Positions 46,642 to 55,261 of a stretch of 64,000 nucleotides of DNA are shown here, piece by piece. Position 1 is the stretch's first letter; every line of letters starts with the position of its first letter. Below the pieces are notes generated by a model. It made no database searches. It was not told where the DNA came from and saw only the letters and a program-made list of their open reading frames with translations. Origin of the DNA: Amycolatopsis alkalitolerans (GTDB lineage: Bacteria; Actinomycetota; Actinomycetes; Mycobacteriales; Pseudonocardiaceae); contig NZ_VDFW01000036.1 of assembly GCF_006152065.1 (NCBI RefSeq), positions 1 to 64,000 on the forward strand. The letters are read 5' to 3'. A program made the position numbers and the translations under genes.

Positions 46642-47757
46642 CTACGACGCGTGAATCCGCCCGGACAGCTCGGTGAGCCGCTGGCCGCCGCCGCCCCACC
46701 GCCGCGCGATGATCTCCGCGGCGATGGACACCGCGGTCTCTTCGGGCGTGCGGGCGCCGAGATCCAGGCCGATCGGCGAAGACAGCCGCGCGAGTTCTTC
46801 TTCGGTCATGCCGACTTCGCGCAGCCGGGCCATCCGGTCGTCGTGCGTGCGCCGCGAGCCCATCGCACCGACGTACCCGAGGTCGAGCCGGAGCGCGACC
46901 TCCAGCAACGGCACGTCGAACTTCGGGTCGTGGGTCAGCACCGCGAGGACCGTGCGCCGGTCGATCCGCCCGGCCTCGGCTTCGGCCTTGAGATAACGAT
47001 GTGGCCAGTCCACGATCACCTCGTCCGCGCCCGGGAACCGGCTCGCGGTCGCGAACACCGGCCTGGCGTCACAAACAGTCACCTGAAACCCGAGAAAGCC
47101 ACCCATCCGGGCCATCGCGGCGGCGAAGTCGATCGCGCCGAACACGAGCATCCGCGGCGGCGGTTCGAAGGTGTTCACGAACACCGACATGCCTTCGCCG
47201 CGGCGCTCGCCCTCGAGGCCGTAGTGCAGGGTGGCGGTGCGGCCGGTGGCGAGCAGGCCGCGCGCGTCGTCGATCACCGCGTCGTCGATGCGCTGGGTAC
47301 CGAGCGTGCCCTTCGTGCGGTCCGGCCAGACGATCAGGTGACGGCCGACCCGCTCGGCGTCACCGTGCTCGATCATGGTCACCACCGCGACCGGCTGTCC
47401 TTTATGGACGGAATCGACGACGTCCTCGAGCTCGGGCATGGAGTCCTTGTCCACCCGCTCGACGTAGACGTCGATGATCCCGCCGCAGGTCAGGCCCACC
47501 GCGAAGGCGTCGTCATCGCTGACCCCGTAGCGCTGCAGGACCGGTTTGCGCTCGGCGACGACCTCCTGCGCCAGCTCGTAGACCGCGCCTTCCACGCAGC
47601 CGCCGGACACGCTGCCCACGACCTCCCCGTCCGCGCCGACGAGCATCGCGGCGCCGGGCGCGCGAGGCGCCGAGGAGAACGTGGACACGACGGTACCGAG
47701 GCCGATCGCCTCGCCCTCGGCCCAGCGCTTGTAGAGCTCGTCCAGTACATCATGCAT
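46642..47757 (-). CDS. XdhC/CoxF family Mo-cofactor maturation protein
   Basis: A 371-residue protein from ATG 47757. The N-terminal XdhC domain contains TFSSAPRAPGAAMLVG and VGSVSGGCVEGAVYEL; a middle LTCGGIIDVYVERV follows; the C-terminal Rossmann domain has RMLVFGAIDFAAAMARMGGF and YVGAMGSRRTHDDRMARL. XdhC-type proteins bind the molybdenum cofactor, promote its sulfuration and hand it to the hydroxylase. The start overlaps the end of the CoxE-like gene by eight bases. Confidence 0.92.
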   Translation of the reverse strand: MHDVLDELYKRWAEGEAIGLGTVVSTFSSAPRAPGAAMLVGADGEVVGSVSGGCVEGAVYELAQEVVAERKPVLQRYGVSDDDAFAVGLTCGGIIDVYVERVDKDSMPELEDVVDSVHKGQPVAVVTMIEHGDAERVGRHLIVWPDRTKGTLGTQRIDDAVIDDARGLLATGRTATLHYGLEGERRGEGMSVFVNTFEPPPRMLVFGAIDFAAAMARMGGFLGFQVTVCDARPVFATASRFPGADEVIVDWPHRYLKAEAEAGRIDRRTVLAVLTHDPKFDVPLLEVALRLDLGYVGAMGSRRTHDDRMARLREVGMTEEELARLSSPIGLDLGARTPEETAVSIAAEIIARRWGGGGQRLTELSGRIHAS

Positions 47758-48859
47758 CGCGTATCTCCACCAGCAGTCGTTCCAGTGTGGCCAGGCTGTG
47801 CCCGGCCAACAGGTGATCGAGGTGCGGGAGCGCCGCCGCGATGCCCGATTGCACCGGGGCGTAACCGTCGCGTCCCGCATGGGGGTTCACCCAGAGCACA
47901 GAGTGCGCCAATCTCCGCATTCTGGCCAGCTGCTCGCCCAGAAGAGCCGGATCGCCGCGCTCCCAACCGTCCGAGAACACCACGACGACGGCACGGCGGG
48001 CAAGCCCGCGCTGGCCCCAGCGGTCGAGGAAGACGCGGAGGGTTTCGCCGAGGCGCGTGCCGCCGGCGAAATCGGGGACCGCCTCGCCGGCGCCGAGCAT
48101 CGCCCGTTCCGGATCGCGCTGGCGCAGCTGGCGGGAGACGCGGGTGAGCCTCGTGCCGAGCGTAAAGACTTCGGTCTGCGGCGCGTTCCGGACCAGAACG
48201 TGTGCGAAGCGCAGCAGGGAGTCGGCATACGGGCTCATCGACCCGGACACGTCGACCAGCAGCACGATCCGCCGCGGCCGCGTGGTCTTCTTGCGGCGGG
48301 CCAGTTTCACGGGCTCCCCGCCGCCGGCGAGCATCGCACGCAGCGTGCGGTCCGGGTCGAGGTCGCCCTTCTTGGCGGGGCGCTGCCGCTGGGACTTGCG
48401 CACGGGCGGCTGGGGTTTGAGCGTGGCGAGCAGCTCGCGCAGGTGGCGGCGCTCGGCCGCAGTGAGTTCGGCGAGGTCGCGCTGGCGGAGGAGCTCGGTG
48501 TCGCTCGCGGCGACACGCAGCTCGTCGGCCTCCTGCTCGCCTTGGCCGTCCCCGGCGGGTTCGCCGGACATCGCGGCCATCCGGGCCTTCTTCTCCTTGG
48601 CGACCGTGACCGGCTTCGGCCCGGGCGGCTCGGCGGCGAACCACTGGGCGAAGGCGTCGTCGTAGCGCGGAAGGTCATCGGGGTCGGCGCACAGTGTCAC
48701 CCGTCCGGCCCAGTAGAGGTTGTTGATGTCGGCCAGGTCCACGCTCTGTACCGCTTCGAGATACGTGTGGACGCGCTGGGGTCCGGCGGGCAGCCCGGCC
48801 TCCCGCAAGGCGGTCGCGAAACCGACGAGGGCGGGCAATGGGTCAGCGGAGTGCACCAC
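47750..48859 (-). CDS. coxE: CoxE-like VWA domain protein
   Basis: A 369-residue protein with a basic, helical N-terminal half (LRELLATLKPQPPVRKSQRQ) and a C-terminal VWA domain with a perfect MIDAS, IVLLVDVSGSMSPYADSLLR, then VVFSDGWERGDPALL. CoxE works with the AAA ATPase CoxD in post-translational assembly of the Mo-Cu or Mo centre. Its usual partner gene is not adjacent but lies at 53035, beyond the ESX block. It is a paralogue of the VWA gene at 2707. Confidence 0.9.
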   Translation of the reverse strand: MVHSADPLPALVGFATALREAGLPAGPQRVHTYLEAVQSVDLADINNLYWAGRVTLCADPDDLPRYDDAFAQWFAAEPPGPKPVTVAKEKKARMAAMSGEPAGDGQGEQEADELRVAASDTELLRQRDLAELTAAERRHLRELLATLKPQPPVRKSQRQRPAKKGDLDPDRTLRAMLAGGGEPVKLARRKKTTRPRRIVLLVDVSGSMSPYADSLLRFAHVLVRNAPQTEVFTLGTRLTRVSRQLRQRDPERAMLGAGEAVPDFAGGTRLGETLRVFLDRWGQRGLARRAVVVVFSDGWERGDPALLGEQLARMRRLAHSVLWVNPHAGRDGYAPVQSGIAAALPHLDHLLAGHSLATLERLLVEIRDA

Positions 48860-48940
48860 TCCATTGTGCCGTCGTTGGCGGGAACCGTCCGCTAGGCTTC
48901 GTGCGTCAGACGGTCACCGTCCAGTAGCGGGGAGGCAACA

Positions 48941-49366
48941 GTGCTGGAGCCGATCGGTCAGGCTACGGAGGCCGCACAAGAGGTCTTCGGCGACATGTCG
49001 ACGTGGGCGAACGTGGGGTCCGCCGCGCAGAGCGTGTCGGGGGCGTTCGAGTTCCCAAGCGTCGCGGAGATCGACGCGATCCTGACGTCGTGGAAGGAAC
49101 GGCAGCAGAGCATCGCGAAGCGGGGAGACACGCTGGAGTTCATGGTGAACTCGGTCTACAACACCCCTGCTAATGATGACTCGACCATCGCATACATGGG
49201 GACCTGGGGAAAGTCACTCGGTCAACTGCGCGACCAGCACAAGTCGATGCTCGACTACGTCGACAACTACATACAAAAACTTGAGGCGGCGAAGAGGGCG
49301 AAGCAAACCGGCGAGGACGAGAACACCGACGCGGTGCGCAAGTCGGCTGGAGGCGTCACTCAGTGA
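48941..49366 (+). CDS. hypothetical helical protein of an ESX accessory block
   Basis: A 141-residue protein from GTG with a GGGGAGG site. It is almost entirely alpha-helical, with AEIDAILTSWKERQQSIAKR, a Trp-containing stretch reminiscent of WXG100-like ESX substrates, and DQHKSMLDYVDNYIQKLEAA. It is the first of four genes overlapping or nearly touching, ending with EspG. The role is probably as an ESX substrate or partner; the family is not named with certainty. Confidence 0.7.
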   Translation: MLEPIGQATEAAQEVFGDMSTWANVGSAAQSVSGAFEFPSVAEIDAILTSWKERQQSIAKRGDTLEFMVNSVYNTPANDDSTIAYMGTWGKSLGQLRDQHKSMLDYVDNYIQKLEAAKRAKQTGEDENTDAVRKSAGGVTQ

Positions 49367-49983
49367 GGGGAACTGTCCTGCGCCTGGGGGCATGTTTGGC
49401 GTTCGGAGCCACGCTCGCGCTCGCAGGCTGCTCACGCTCCACTCCTGGCGCGCCTGCGCCGGCTGGAACGGGTACGCCCGCTCCAGCAACTTCTGGCACG
49501 CAGTCCTCCCCGCCCGCACTCGACGCAGAGCCCTACCGTACGAAGCCGTGCGACCTCCTACCGGCCGCGTTGCTGAAATCACTCGGGTATACGGCGCCGG
49601 GTACGGTGACGGCCGCTGACAAGGCGGTCATCGCCGGGAACGCGTGCTCCTGGAATGACTACAGCGGACCAAAAACGAGAAGCATTCAGGTCCACATCCA
49701 GCGGAAGATCACCGACCCAAATTTTCCCGGGCTGACCGCCATCTTCAACAATTACAAAAAGGGCCTGGTCGCGTACGCCGACCCGACGGAGGTGTCCGGT
49801 TATCAGGGGGTCTTCGCCGACATGGTCGATGAGCGGTCTTCGGGTAAGTGTGATCTTTCGGTCGCGATCAGCGATACTCAGGTCCTGACCGCGAGCGCCG
49901 ACGGTTACAGCGGCGCCCAAGACTCGTGTGATACCGCGAAACAGCTGGCTCAGGCTATGATCAAGACGCTGCAGGGTTCCTGA
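49363..49983 (+). CDS. DUF3558-type lipoprotein
   Basis: A 206-residue lipoprotein from a GTG overlapping the preceding stop (GTGA). The signal peptide LRLGACLAFGATLALAGCS carries a lipobox with lipidated Cys. A Pro/Thr/Ala linker leads to the DUF3558 domain (PCDLLPAALLKSLGYTAPG, NACSWNDYSGPKTRSIQV, SGKCDLSVAISDTQVL, with paired cysteines). It should sit on the outer face of the membrane. DUF3558 lipoproteins are frequently found next to ESX-type genes in Pseudonocardiaceae. Confidence 0.87.
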   Translation: MRGTVLRLGACLAFGATLALAGCSRSTPGAPAPAGTGTPAPATSGTQSSPPALDAEPYRTKPCDLLPAALLKSLGYTAPGTVTAADKAVIAGNACSWNDYSGPKTRSIQVHIQRKITDPNFPGLTAIFNNYKKGLVAYADPTEVSGYQGVFADMVDERSSGKCDLSVAISDTQVLTASADGYSGAQDSCDTAKQLAQAMIKTLQGS

Positions 49984-49992
49984 GGGGGAGCG

Positions 49993-51243
49993 ATGGACGG
50001 CACGCAGATCTATGACAACTTCACCGCCGGCAGACCGGAGGTCCTCCAGGCGATCGGCGACTCGATCAACGACCTGTCGCGCGGTTATCGCGACGAGCTG
50101 ACCGCGATCGTCGCCCTGCAGAAGCGGATGAGCCAGTCCTGGACGGGTGCTTCCGGTGACGCGGCCGGCGCCGGTGCGGGGCCCCTCGCCGTCGCCTTCG
50201 GGGATTCCTCCGTCCCCCTCGACGAGACCACCAACGCGATGAACGCCCAGACCGGTTCGCTGGGCACCGCGAAAAGCTCGGTCGTGCCGGTCCCGCCCGC
50301 GCCTCAGAAGCCCAGCGGCTGGTCGACGGTCCTCAAGGCGGCCATCCCGGTCGTCGGACCCTCGATGGCCGTCAGCGACATCACGTCGTACCAGGACGGG
50401 ATGGACAAGCACAACGCCGCCAACGAGACGAACGTCCGCGTGATGCAGCAGTACTCGTCGGCCACGAACTCCACCCAGTCCACCATCCCGATGAGCTACC
50501 AACCGCTCCAGTCCGACGGCACCTCGGTGAGCGTCAAGCCCGCCAGCCCGAACGTGGTGAGCGGGCATCTCACGTCCGAGTACACCAACGTCGGCAACAC
50601 CTCCACCTCCGTGCCGGCGCCGTCCTCCGGCGGCCCGGCCGCCTCTGGGCCGGTCAGCCCGCCGCCGAGGCTGAACACCACCGGGCCGGTGACCTCCGTC
50701 GCCCCGGTCGGCCCGAACATCGGTCCGGTGAGCCGGCCGCCGAACCTGTCGGGCGGCCGCGTACCGGGCGGAACAGGCAGCAACGCGTACGTACCGGGCC
50801 CCGCCGGCGGTACCGGCGGCTCCGACACCCAGCGCACTGGCTCGAGCTACCGCGGCGGCGCAAGCGGCGGCAACACCCCAGGCGGCGCGGGGCGCGGCGG
50901 CAACAGCGCGGCCAACCGCCTCTACGGCTCCGCGGAGGAGACCAGCCGTCGCGGTGGTGGCGGCGCGGCCGGCGAGAGCGCCCGTTCCGCGGGCGCCAAC
51001 CGGCTCGGCGGCGGGAAGAGCACGGGCGCCGGCAATCTCGGCAATGCCGCGGCCGCCGAGGAAGCCGCAGCTGGCCGGAGCGGGGCCAGGGGGGCCAGCG
51101 GCGCGCCGATGGGCGCCGCGGGCCAGCGCGGGCGCGGCGAGGAGGACCAGGAGCACCAGCGGCCCGACTACCTCCTCGAAGCCGACCCCGACTCGATCTT
51201 CGGCAATGACATCCGGGCGACGCCACCGGTCATCGGCGAATAG
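49993..51243 (+). CDS. PPE/WXG-like ESX-associated protein with Gly/Pro/Ser-rich tail
   Basis: A 416-residue protein. The first 150 residues are helical (LQAIGDSINDLSRGYRDELT, RMSQSWTGASGDAAGAGAG), with the W-x-G turn typical of ESX substrates. Residues 160-390 are low-complexity, rich in Gly, Pro, Ser and Asn. The end is acidic (DYLLEADPDSIFGNDIRATP). Such proteins are probable type VII secretion substrates or surface proteins. EspG, which normally chaperones PPE proteins, is encoded two bases downstream. Confidence 0.75.
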   Translation: MDGTQIYDNFTAGRPEVLQAIGDSINDLSRGYRDELTAIVALQKRMSQSWTGASGDAAGAGAGPLAVAFGDSSVPLDETTNAMNAQTGSLGTAKSSVVPVPPAPQKPSGWSTVLKAAIPVVGPSMAVSDITSYQDGMDKHNAANETNVRVMQQYSSATNSTQSTIPMSYQPLQSDGTSVSVKPASPNVVSGHLTSEYTNVGNTSTSVPAPSSGGPAASGPVSPPPRLNTTGPVTSVAPVGPNIGPVSRPPNLSGGRVPGGTGSNAYVPGPAGGTGGSDTQRTGSSYRGGASGGNTPGGAGRGGNSAANRLYGSAEETSRRGGGGAAGESARSAGANRLGGGKSTGAGNLGNAAAAEEAAAGRSGARGASGAPMGAAGQRGRGEEDQEHQRPDYLLEADPDSIFGNDIRATPPVIGE

Positions 51244-51245
51244 GT

Positions 51246-51992
51246 ATGCCCGCCGTCCGCAGCGACTACCTCAGCCTCCCCCTCGACGCGCTCGCGGGCG
51301 CCGTCGAGCGGGAGAACCTGGGCTCGCTGCACCTCGTCCTGCGCCCCGAACCGGTCTGGCTCCCCGACACCGAGAAACTCGCCGCCGAGCAACGGCTGCG
51401 CGACATGCTGCAGGAGTCCGGCCTCCTTGATCGCCATGGCCGCCTCGACGCCGAGTTCCTCGACCTGCTCCCGCTGCTGACCAACGCCTCGCTCGAGTAC
51501 TACGGCTGGGTCCACGACGGGCAGCGCACCTACGGGATTCTCGCCGCGGCGCGCGGGCTTCAGGGTGTCGTCGCCATCCGGGTCGACGACGGGATCGCCC
51601 TCAAACCCGTCGACCGTGAGCGCCTCGCCGACGCGCTGGTGGCCGAGTTGCCCGACACCCGCGCCGGTGGCGGCCGTCCGCTGCTGATCCGCGTCGCCGA
51701 ACTCGAGGAGGCAGGCCGGGAGGATCGCATGCCCGGCTGGGACATCCGCGACCTCGTGAACGTCCTGCAGCGCCCGGTCACCGGCACCGGGGAGCTGTAC
51801 GCCGCCCGCCGCGACGAGCTCAACCGCTACCACCGGCTCGAACAACCGCTGCACTACGCCGACACGGACTGGGGCCGCTACCTCAACTACGCCGTCGGCG
51901 CCGGCAGCGAAGCCGAGATCTACCTGGCGCCCGGCCACCCCAGCGCCCTCGTCGAGCATCTGCTGAAACTCGAACAGACCCTGCCCGGCTAG
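51246..51992 (+). CDS. ESX secretion-associated protein EspG family
   Basis: A 248-residue cytosolic chaperone-like protein. Family features include LDALAGAVERENLGSLHLVL, WLPDTEKLAAEQRLRDML, ASLEYYGWVHDGQRTYGILA and AYLAPGHPSALVEHLLKLE-like text at the end. EspG proteins bind PPE-type substrates and keep them soluble for ESX export. It follows the PPE/WXG-like gene directly, so it probably serves that protein. No ESX core genes (EccC and others) are in the window. Confidence 0.87.
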   Translation: MPAVRSDYLSLPLDALAGAVERENLGSLHLVLRPEPVWLPDTEKLAAEQRLRDMLQESGLLDRHGRLDAEFLDLLPLLTNASLEYYGWVHDGQRTYGILAAARGLQGVVAIRVDDGIALKPVDRERLADALVAELPDTRAGGGRPLLIRVAELEEAGREDRMPGWDIRDLVNVLQRPVTGTGELYAARRDELNRYHRLEQPLHYADTDWGRYLNYAVGAGSEAEIYLAPGHPSALVEHLLKLEQTLPG

Positions 51993-52480
51993 TTTCCGGT
52001 CAGGGTGAAGCCGCCGTCGACGGTGAGCACGGTGCCGATGACGAAGCGGTTCTCCATCAGGTACAGGTGCGTCGCGGCGATCTGCCGCACCGGCACCAGC
52101 GGCCGCGAGCGCCGAACCCGGCGTGGGGCGGACACCGATCGTCCTGGACGTCATGACGATCGAGCCGCCCGGCCGGATACGGGCCGCGGCATGCTTGGCG
52201 GCGCCGACCACACCCCACAAGCGGACGTCGAACTGCCGCCGGGCCTCCTCCAGCGGAAGGTCTGCGAGAGCACGCTGATCCGCCGGATCCCCGGCCGTGT
52301 AGACCACGTGGTCCAGTTCGCCCACGTGCTCGAAAAGGGCGGCGATGTCCGCTTCTCGACGGTGTCGACCACGACGCCGTCGCAGCCGCGCGGCAGTTCC
52401 GCGAGCGCGCCGTCGAGGCGTTCCTCATCGCTCGATGCGATCGTCCCCGCGAACAGCACATCCCGCTTGTCCGTGAGGTA
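51989..52480 (-). pseudogene. short-chain dehydrogenase remnant
   Basis: The minus strand gives, in changing frames, LTDKRDVLFAGTIASSDEER, GELDHVVYTAGDPADQRALA, SIVMTSRTIGVRPTPGSALA and finally NRFVIGTVLTVDGGFTLTGN with TAG at 51989-51991. The nucleotide-binding Gly-rich loop and the catalytic YxxxK region are deleted. It is a decayed SDR, divergent from the TetR remnant at 52490, an arrangement typical of an SDR and its repressor. Confidence 0.7.
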
Positions 52481-52489
52481 GCGGGAAGG

Positions 52490-52840
52490 TGCGGCGGGTC
52501 AGCCCGGCCCGTTCGGTGCAGTTGAAATCGGCGAAATGCTCGGCGAACAGGTCGTCCGCGCTCCCGAACGCCGTGACGTCATCAAGTCCAGCCCTGAGTT
52601 ACGGGAACGCGAACGGACCAAATTCGCCGCCGTCACCGAAGCGCTCACCGGCGCGCTGCGGCAACGAGGCGCGACCGAATTTCGGGGCGAAGCTGCTCGC
52701 GCAGGTCGGCGCCGCCATCTTTCAGACCGCGTTCGAGCACTGGACCGACCAACCCGATAACTTCTCCGGCTACGTGCGCGAGGCCGCCGGTGAACTCTCC
52801 GCCGCCCTGAACCAGCGCGACGGCGCCTCCAAGCCGTCCG
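52490..52840 (+). pseudogene. TetR-family regulator remnant (ligand domain only)
   Basis: The readable text is ERRDVIKSSPELRERERTKF and AAVTEALTGALRQRGATEF. After a frame change it continues KLLAQVGAAIFQTAFEHWTD. This is the last two thirds of a TetR protein of the MftR-like, ERTKF-containing type. The DNA-binding domain is missing. With the divergent SDR remnant it marks a deleted regulatory pair between the ESX block and the coxD gene. Confidence 0.6.
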
Positions 52841-53034
52841 GCCGGATCAGCACGCCCGCCAACTCGGGGGTGGCCGAGGCATATCGCCGTCAGGATGTGC
52901 ACCCGAGGCCCGGCCACCTGCCGCAGCTCAGGCGAATCGCCGGCCGTCGGCACGTTGACCGCACCTGCCTTGATCATCGGGTCCACTTCGGACTGCCGCT
53001 CGACGCACATCGCGGGAGTCTCCGGGGAGGCGGC
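52841..53034 (-). other. unidentified coding fragment downstream of coxD
   Basis: A minus-strand frame from ATG 53010 reads VERQSEVDPMIKAGAVNVPT and GPRVHILTAICLGHP; in another frame ELAGVLIRPDGLEAPSRWF follows. It looks like protein text with at least one frame break, but I do not recognise the family. It begins 22 bases after the coxD stop, so it may be the ruined next gene of that operon. Confidence 0.35.
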
Positions 53035-53901
53035 TCAGGCCAGCAGCGCGTCCAGCTTCGCGCGGACCCGCTCCATGTCCTCGGTGTACTTGAGCACCGC
53101 GCCGAGCGTCTTGGCCGCCGTCTCGACGTCCAGTTCGTCACGGTTGAGCGCCAGCAGCGCCTGCGCCCAGTCCAGCGATTCCGCGACGCCGGGCGGCTTC
53201 AGCAGCTCCAGCTCGCGCAGCCGCCGCACGGCCACGGCCACCTGCGTCGCCAGGCGCTCGCCGACCCCCGGGATGCGCCTGCGCAGGATCGCGACCTCGC
53301 GCGAAAGGTCGGGGTGTTCGAGCCAGTGGTACAGGCACCGCCGTTTGAGGGCGTCGTGCACCTCGCGAGTGCGGTTGGAGGTCAGGATCACCAGCGGCGG
53401 CTGCTCGGCACGCACCTCGCCGAACTCGGGGATGGTCACCGCGTTCTCGTCCAGCAACTGCAGCAGGAACGCCTCGAACTCGTCGTCCGCGCGGTCGATC
53501 TCGTCGACCAGCAGCACGCACGGGGCCGTGGTGAGCGCCTTCAGCAGCGGGCGGGCCAGCAGGAAACGCTCGGTGTAGAGCGACTGCTCGGCTGCCTCGA
53601 CGTCGAGCCGCTCGCTGCCCGCTTCGAGCGCGCGCAGGTGCAGCAGTTGGCGCGGGAAATCCCATTCGTACAGCGCTTGCGCCGCGTCGATGCCCTCATG
53701 GCACTGCAACCGGATGAGTGGCAGCTTGAGCGACTGGGACAGCGCGATCGCGAGCGAAGTCTTCCCCGTTCCGGGCTCGCCCTCGCAGAACAGCGGGCGT
53801 TGCATACTCAGCGCGAGGAACGCGGCGGTGGCTACGCCTTCGTCAGCGAGGTACCCCGTACTCTCGAGGGTCGTCGCCAGTTCTTCCGGTGAAGTGACCA
53901 T
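53035..53901 (-). CDS. coxD: CoxD-like MoxR AAA ATPase
   Basis: A 288-residue AAA protein from ATG 53901, which overlaps the upstream TGA by one base (TGATG). Walker A is CEGEPGTGKTSLAIALSQ, Walker B is VLLVDEIDRADDEFEAFLLQ, and sensor 1 is ILTSNRTREVHDALKRRC. RLQCHEGIDAAQALYEWDFP is characteristic of CoxD. It should cooperate with the CoxE-like VWA protein at 47750 in maturing the Mo hydroxylase, although it now sits at the tail of the pca gene string. Confidence 0.9.
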   Translation of the reverse strand: MVTSPEELATTLESTGYLADEGVATAAFLALSMQRPLFCEGEPGTGKTSLAIALSQSLKLPLIRLQCHEGIDAAQALYEWDFPRQLLHLRALEAGSERLDVEAAEQSLYTERFLLARPLLKALTTAPCVLLVDEIDRADDEFEAFLLQLLDENAVTIPEFGEVRAEQPPLVILTSNRTREVHDALKRRCLYHWLEHPDLSREVAILRRRIPGVGERLATQVAVAVRRLRELELLKPPGVAESLDWAQALLALNRDELDVETAAKTLGAVLKYTEDMERVRAKLDALLA

Positions 53902-54476
53902 CACGGTTCCAGAGTAGTGGGCAGATCCTCGGGCGTGTCGACGTCGAAGCCGCTGCCCAGCTCGGCGCACTCGACGAGCCGCAGGTCGTCGCGGGTGGCG
54001 AGCCAGTCGCGGGCGCCGCGATCACCCCGGGCGGACCCGGCGATCTCCTCCCACCATTTCCGCCCGAAAAGCACCGGATGTCCGGGGACACCGTCGTAAG
54101 CGGCACGGGCGACGACCTCCGGCGAGGCCAGCGCGGCGAGCCGGGCGATCACCCGCGCGTCCACCTTGGGCAGATCGACGAGGTGCACCAGTACGGCGTC
54201 CGCCTCGGGCAGCGCACGCAACCCGGCGCGAAGCGACGCGCCCATCCCGGTCGCCCAGTCCTCGGCGAACACCGCCACCGAGGGATCCGGCAGCAGCGCC
54301 CTGGCCTCCTCGGCCCGCGCGCCGAGCACCACCCGGACCGGCCCGCAACCACCTTCGGTCAGCACCCGCAACGCCCTGCGCAGCAACGGCTCCCCGTCGA
54401 GTTCGACCAGCGCTTTCGGCCGCCCGAACCGGCGGCCGGCCCCGGCGGCGAGCAGCAACCCGGCGCACTCAGCCAC
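53901..54476 (-). CDS. MobA/MocA-like molybdenum cofactor nucleotidyltransferase
   Basis: A 191-residue NTP transferase. The nucleotide-binding start CAGLLLAAGAGRRFGRPKAL is diagnostic. The metal-binding Asp is in VLVHLVDLPKVDARVIARLA, and GVPGHPVLFGRKWWEEIAGS and GSGFDVDTPEDLP complete the family pattern. MocA-type enzymes add CMP to molybdopterin for xanthine/CO-dehydrogenase-like hydroxylases. The gene overlaps pcaR by eight bases and coxD by one, linking Mo cofactor supply to this operon. Confidence 0.88.
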   Translation of the reverse strand: MAECAGLLLAAGAGRRFGRPKALVELDGEPLLRRALRVLTEGGCGPVRVVLGARAEEARALLPDPSVAVFAEDWATGMGASLRAGLRALPEADAVLVHLVDLPKVDARVIARLAALASPEVVARAAYDGVPGHPVLFGRKWWEEIAGSARGDRGARDWLATRDDLRLVECAELGSGFDVDTPEDLPTTLEP

Positions 54477-55257
54477 GGCGCGCCTGGACCGGCGTGATGG
54501 CGAGGTCGGCTTCGATCCGTTTCGCGGCGGCGAGCAGCGGCGGGAGCATCTCGTCCCGGACCGATTCGCGCGTGGTCCGGCTCGCGTGCGTGGACACGTT
54601 CACCGCGGCGACGACGCTGCCGCGGCGGTCACGGATCGGCGCCGCGGCCGAGCGCAGGCCCTCTTCCAGTTCCTGGTCGACCAGCGCCCAGCCCTGCTCG
54701 CGCACGATGTCGAGTTGCGCTCGCAGCGCCTCCGGGTCGGTGAGGGTGCGCGCGGTCAGCCTGTCCAGCGCCGCTTCCGCGAGGTACTGCTCGAACGCGG
54801 CCCGATCCAGCCCGGCGAGCAGGACATGCCCCATCGACGTGGCATGCGCGGGGAAACGCGTACCGACGTTGATGGTCACGGTCATGATCCGCGAGACGGC
54901 GACGCGCGCGACGTACACGATGTCGGCGCCGTCGAGCACGGAAACGGAACTCGACTCGCGCACCTCGGCGGAGAGCTGTTCCAGATGCGGCTGGGCGACC
55001 TCGGGCAGGGTCATGCTCGACAGGAACGAGTAGCCGAGTTCGAGAACGCGCGCGGTGAGCGAGAAGTACTTGCCGTCCGTGCGGACGTACCCGAGATCGG
55101 TGAGCGTGAGCAGGAACCGGCGCGCGGCGGCTCGGGTCAAGCCGGTCACCCTGGCCACATCGGACAGTGTGAGCTCGGGCGCGCCCGCGTTGAAGGCGCG
55201 GATCACGGCCAGGCCGCGTTCCAGCGACTGCACGTGATGGGCCGCGCGCTCTTCCAT
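54469..55257 (-). CDS. pcaR: IclR-family regulator of protocatechuate catabolism (PcaR-like)
   Basis: A 262-residue IclR protein. The N-terminal winged helix has HVQSLERGLAVIRAFNAGAP and LSDVARVTGLTRAAARRFLL; the ligand domain has TINVGTRFPAHATSMGHVLL and WALVDQELEEGLRSAAAPIR. Position inside the pca operon and the PcaR-like sequence point to control by an aromatic intermediate such as protocatechuate or 3-oxoadipate. A candidate operator lies upstream of pcaI at 61958. Confidence 0.92.
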   Translation of the reverse strand: MEERAAHHVQSLERGLAVIRAFNAGAPELTLSDVARVTGLTRAAARRFLLTLTDLGYVRTDGKYFSLTARVLELGYSFLSSMTLPEVAQPHLEQLSAEVRESSSVSVLDGADIVYVARVAVSRIMTVTINVGTRFPAHATSMGHVLLAGLDRAAFEQYLAEAALDRLTARTLTDPEALRAQLDIVREQGWALVDQELEEGLRSAAAPIRDRRGSVVAAVNVSTHASRTTRESVRDEMLPPLLAAAKRIEADLAITPVQARRG

Positions 55258-55261
55258 GGGA

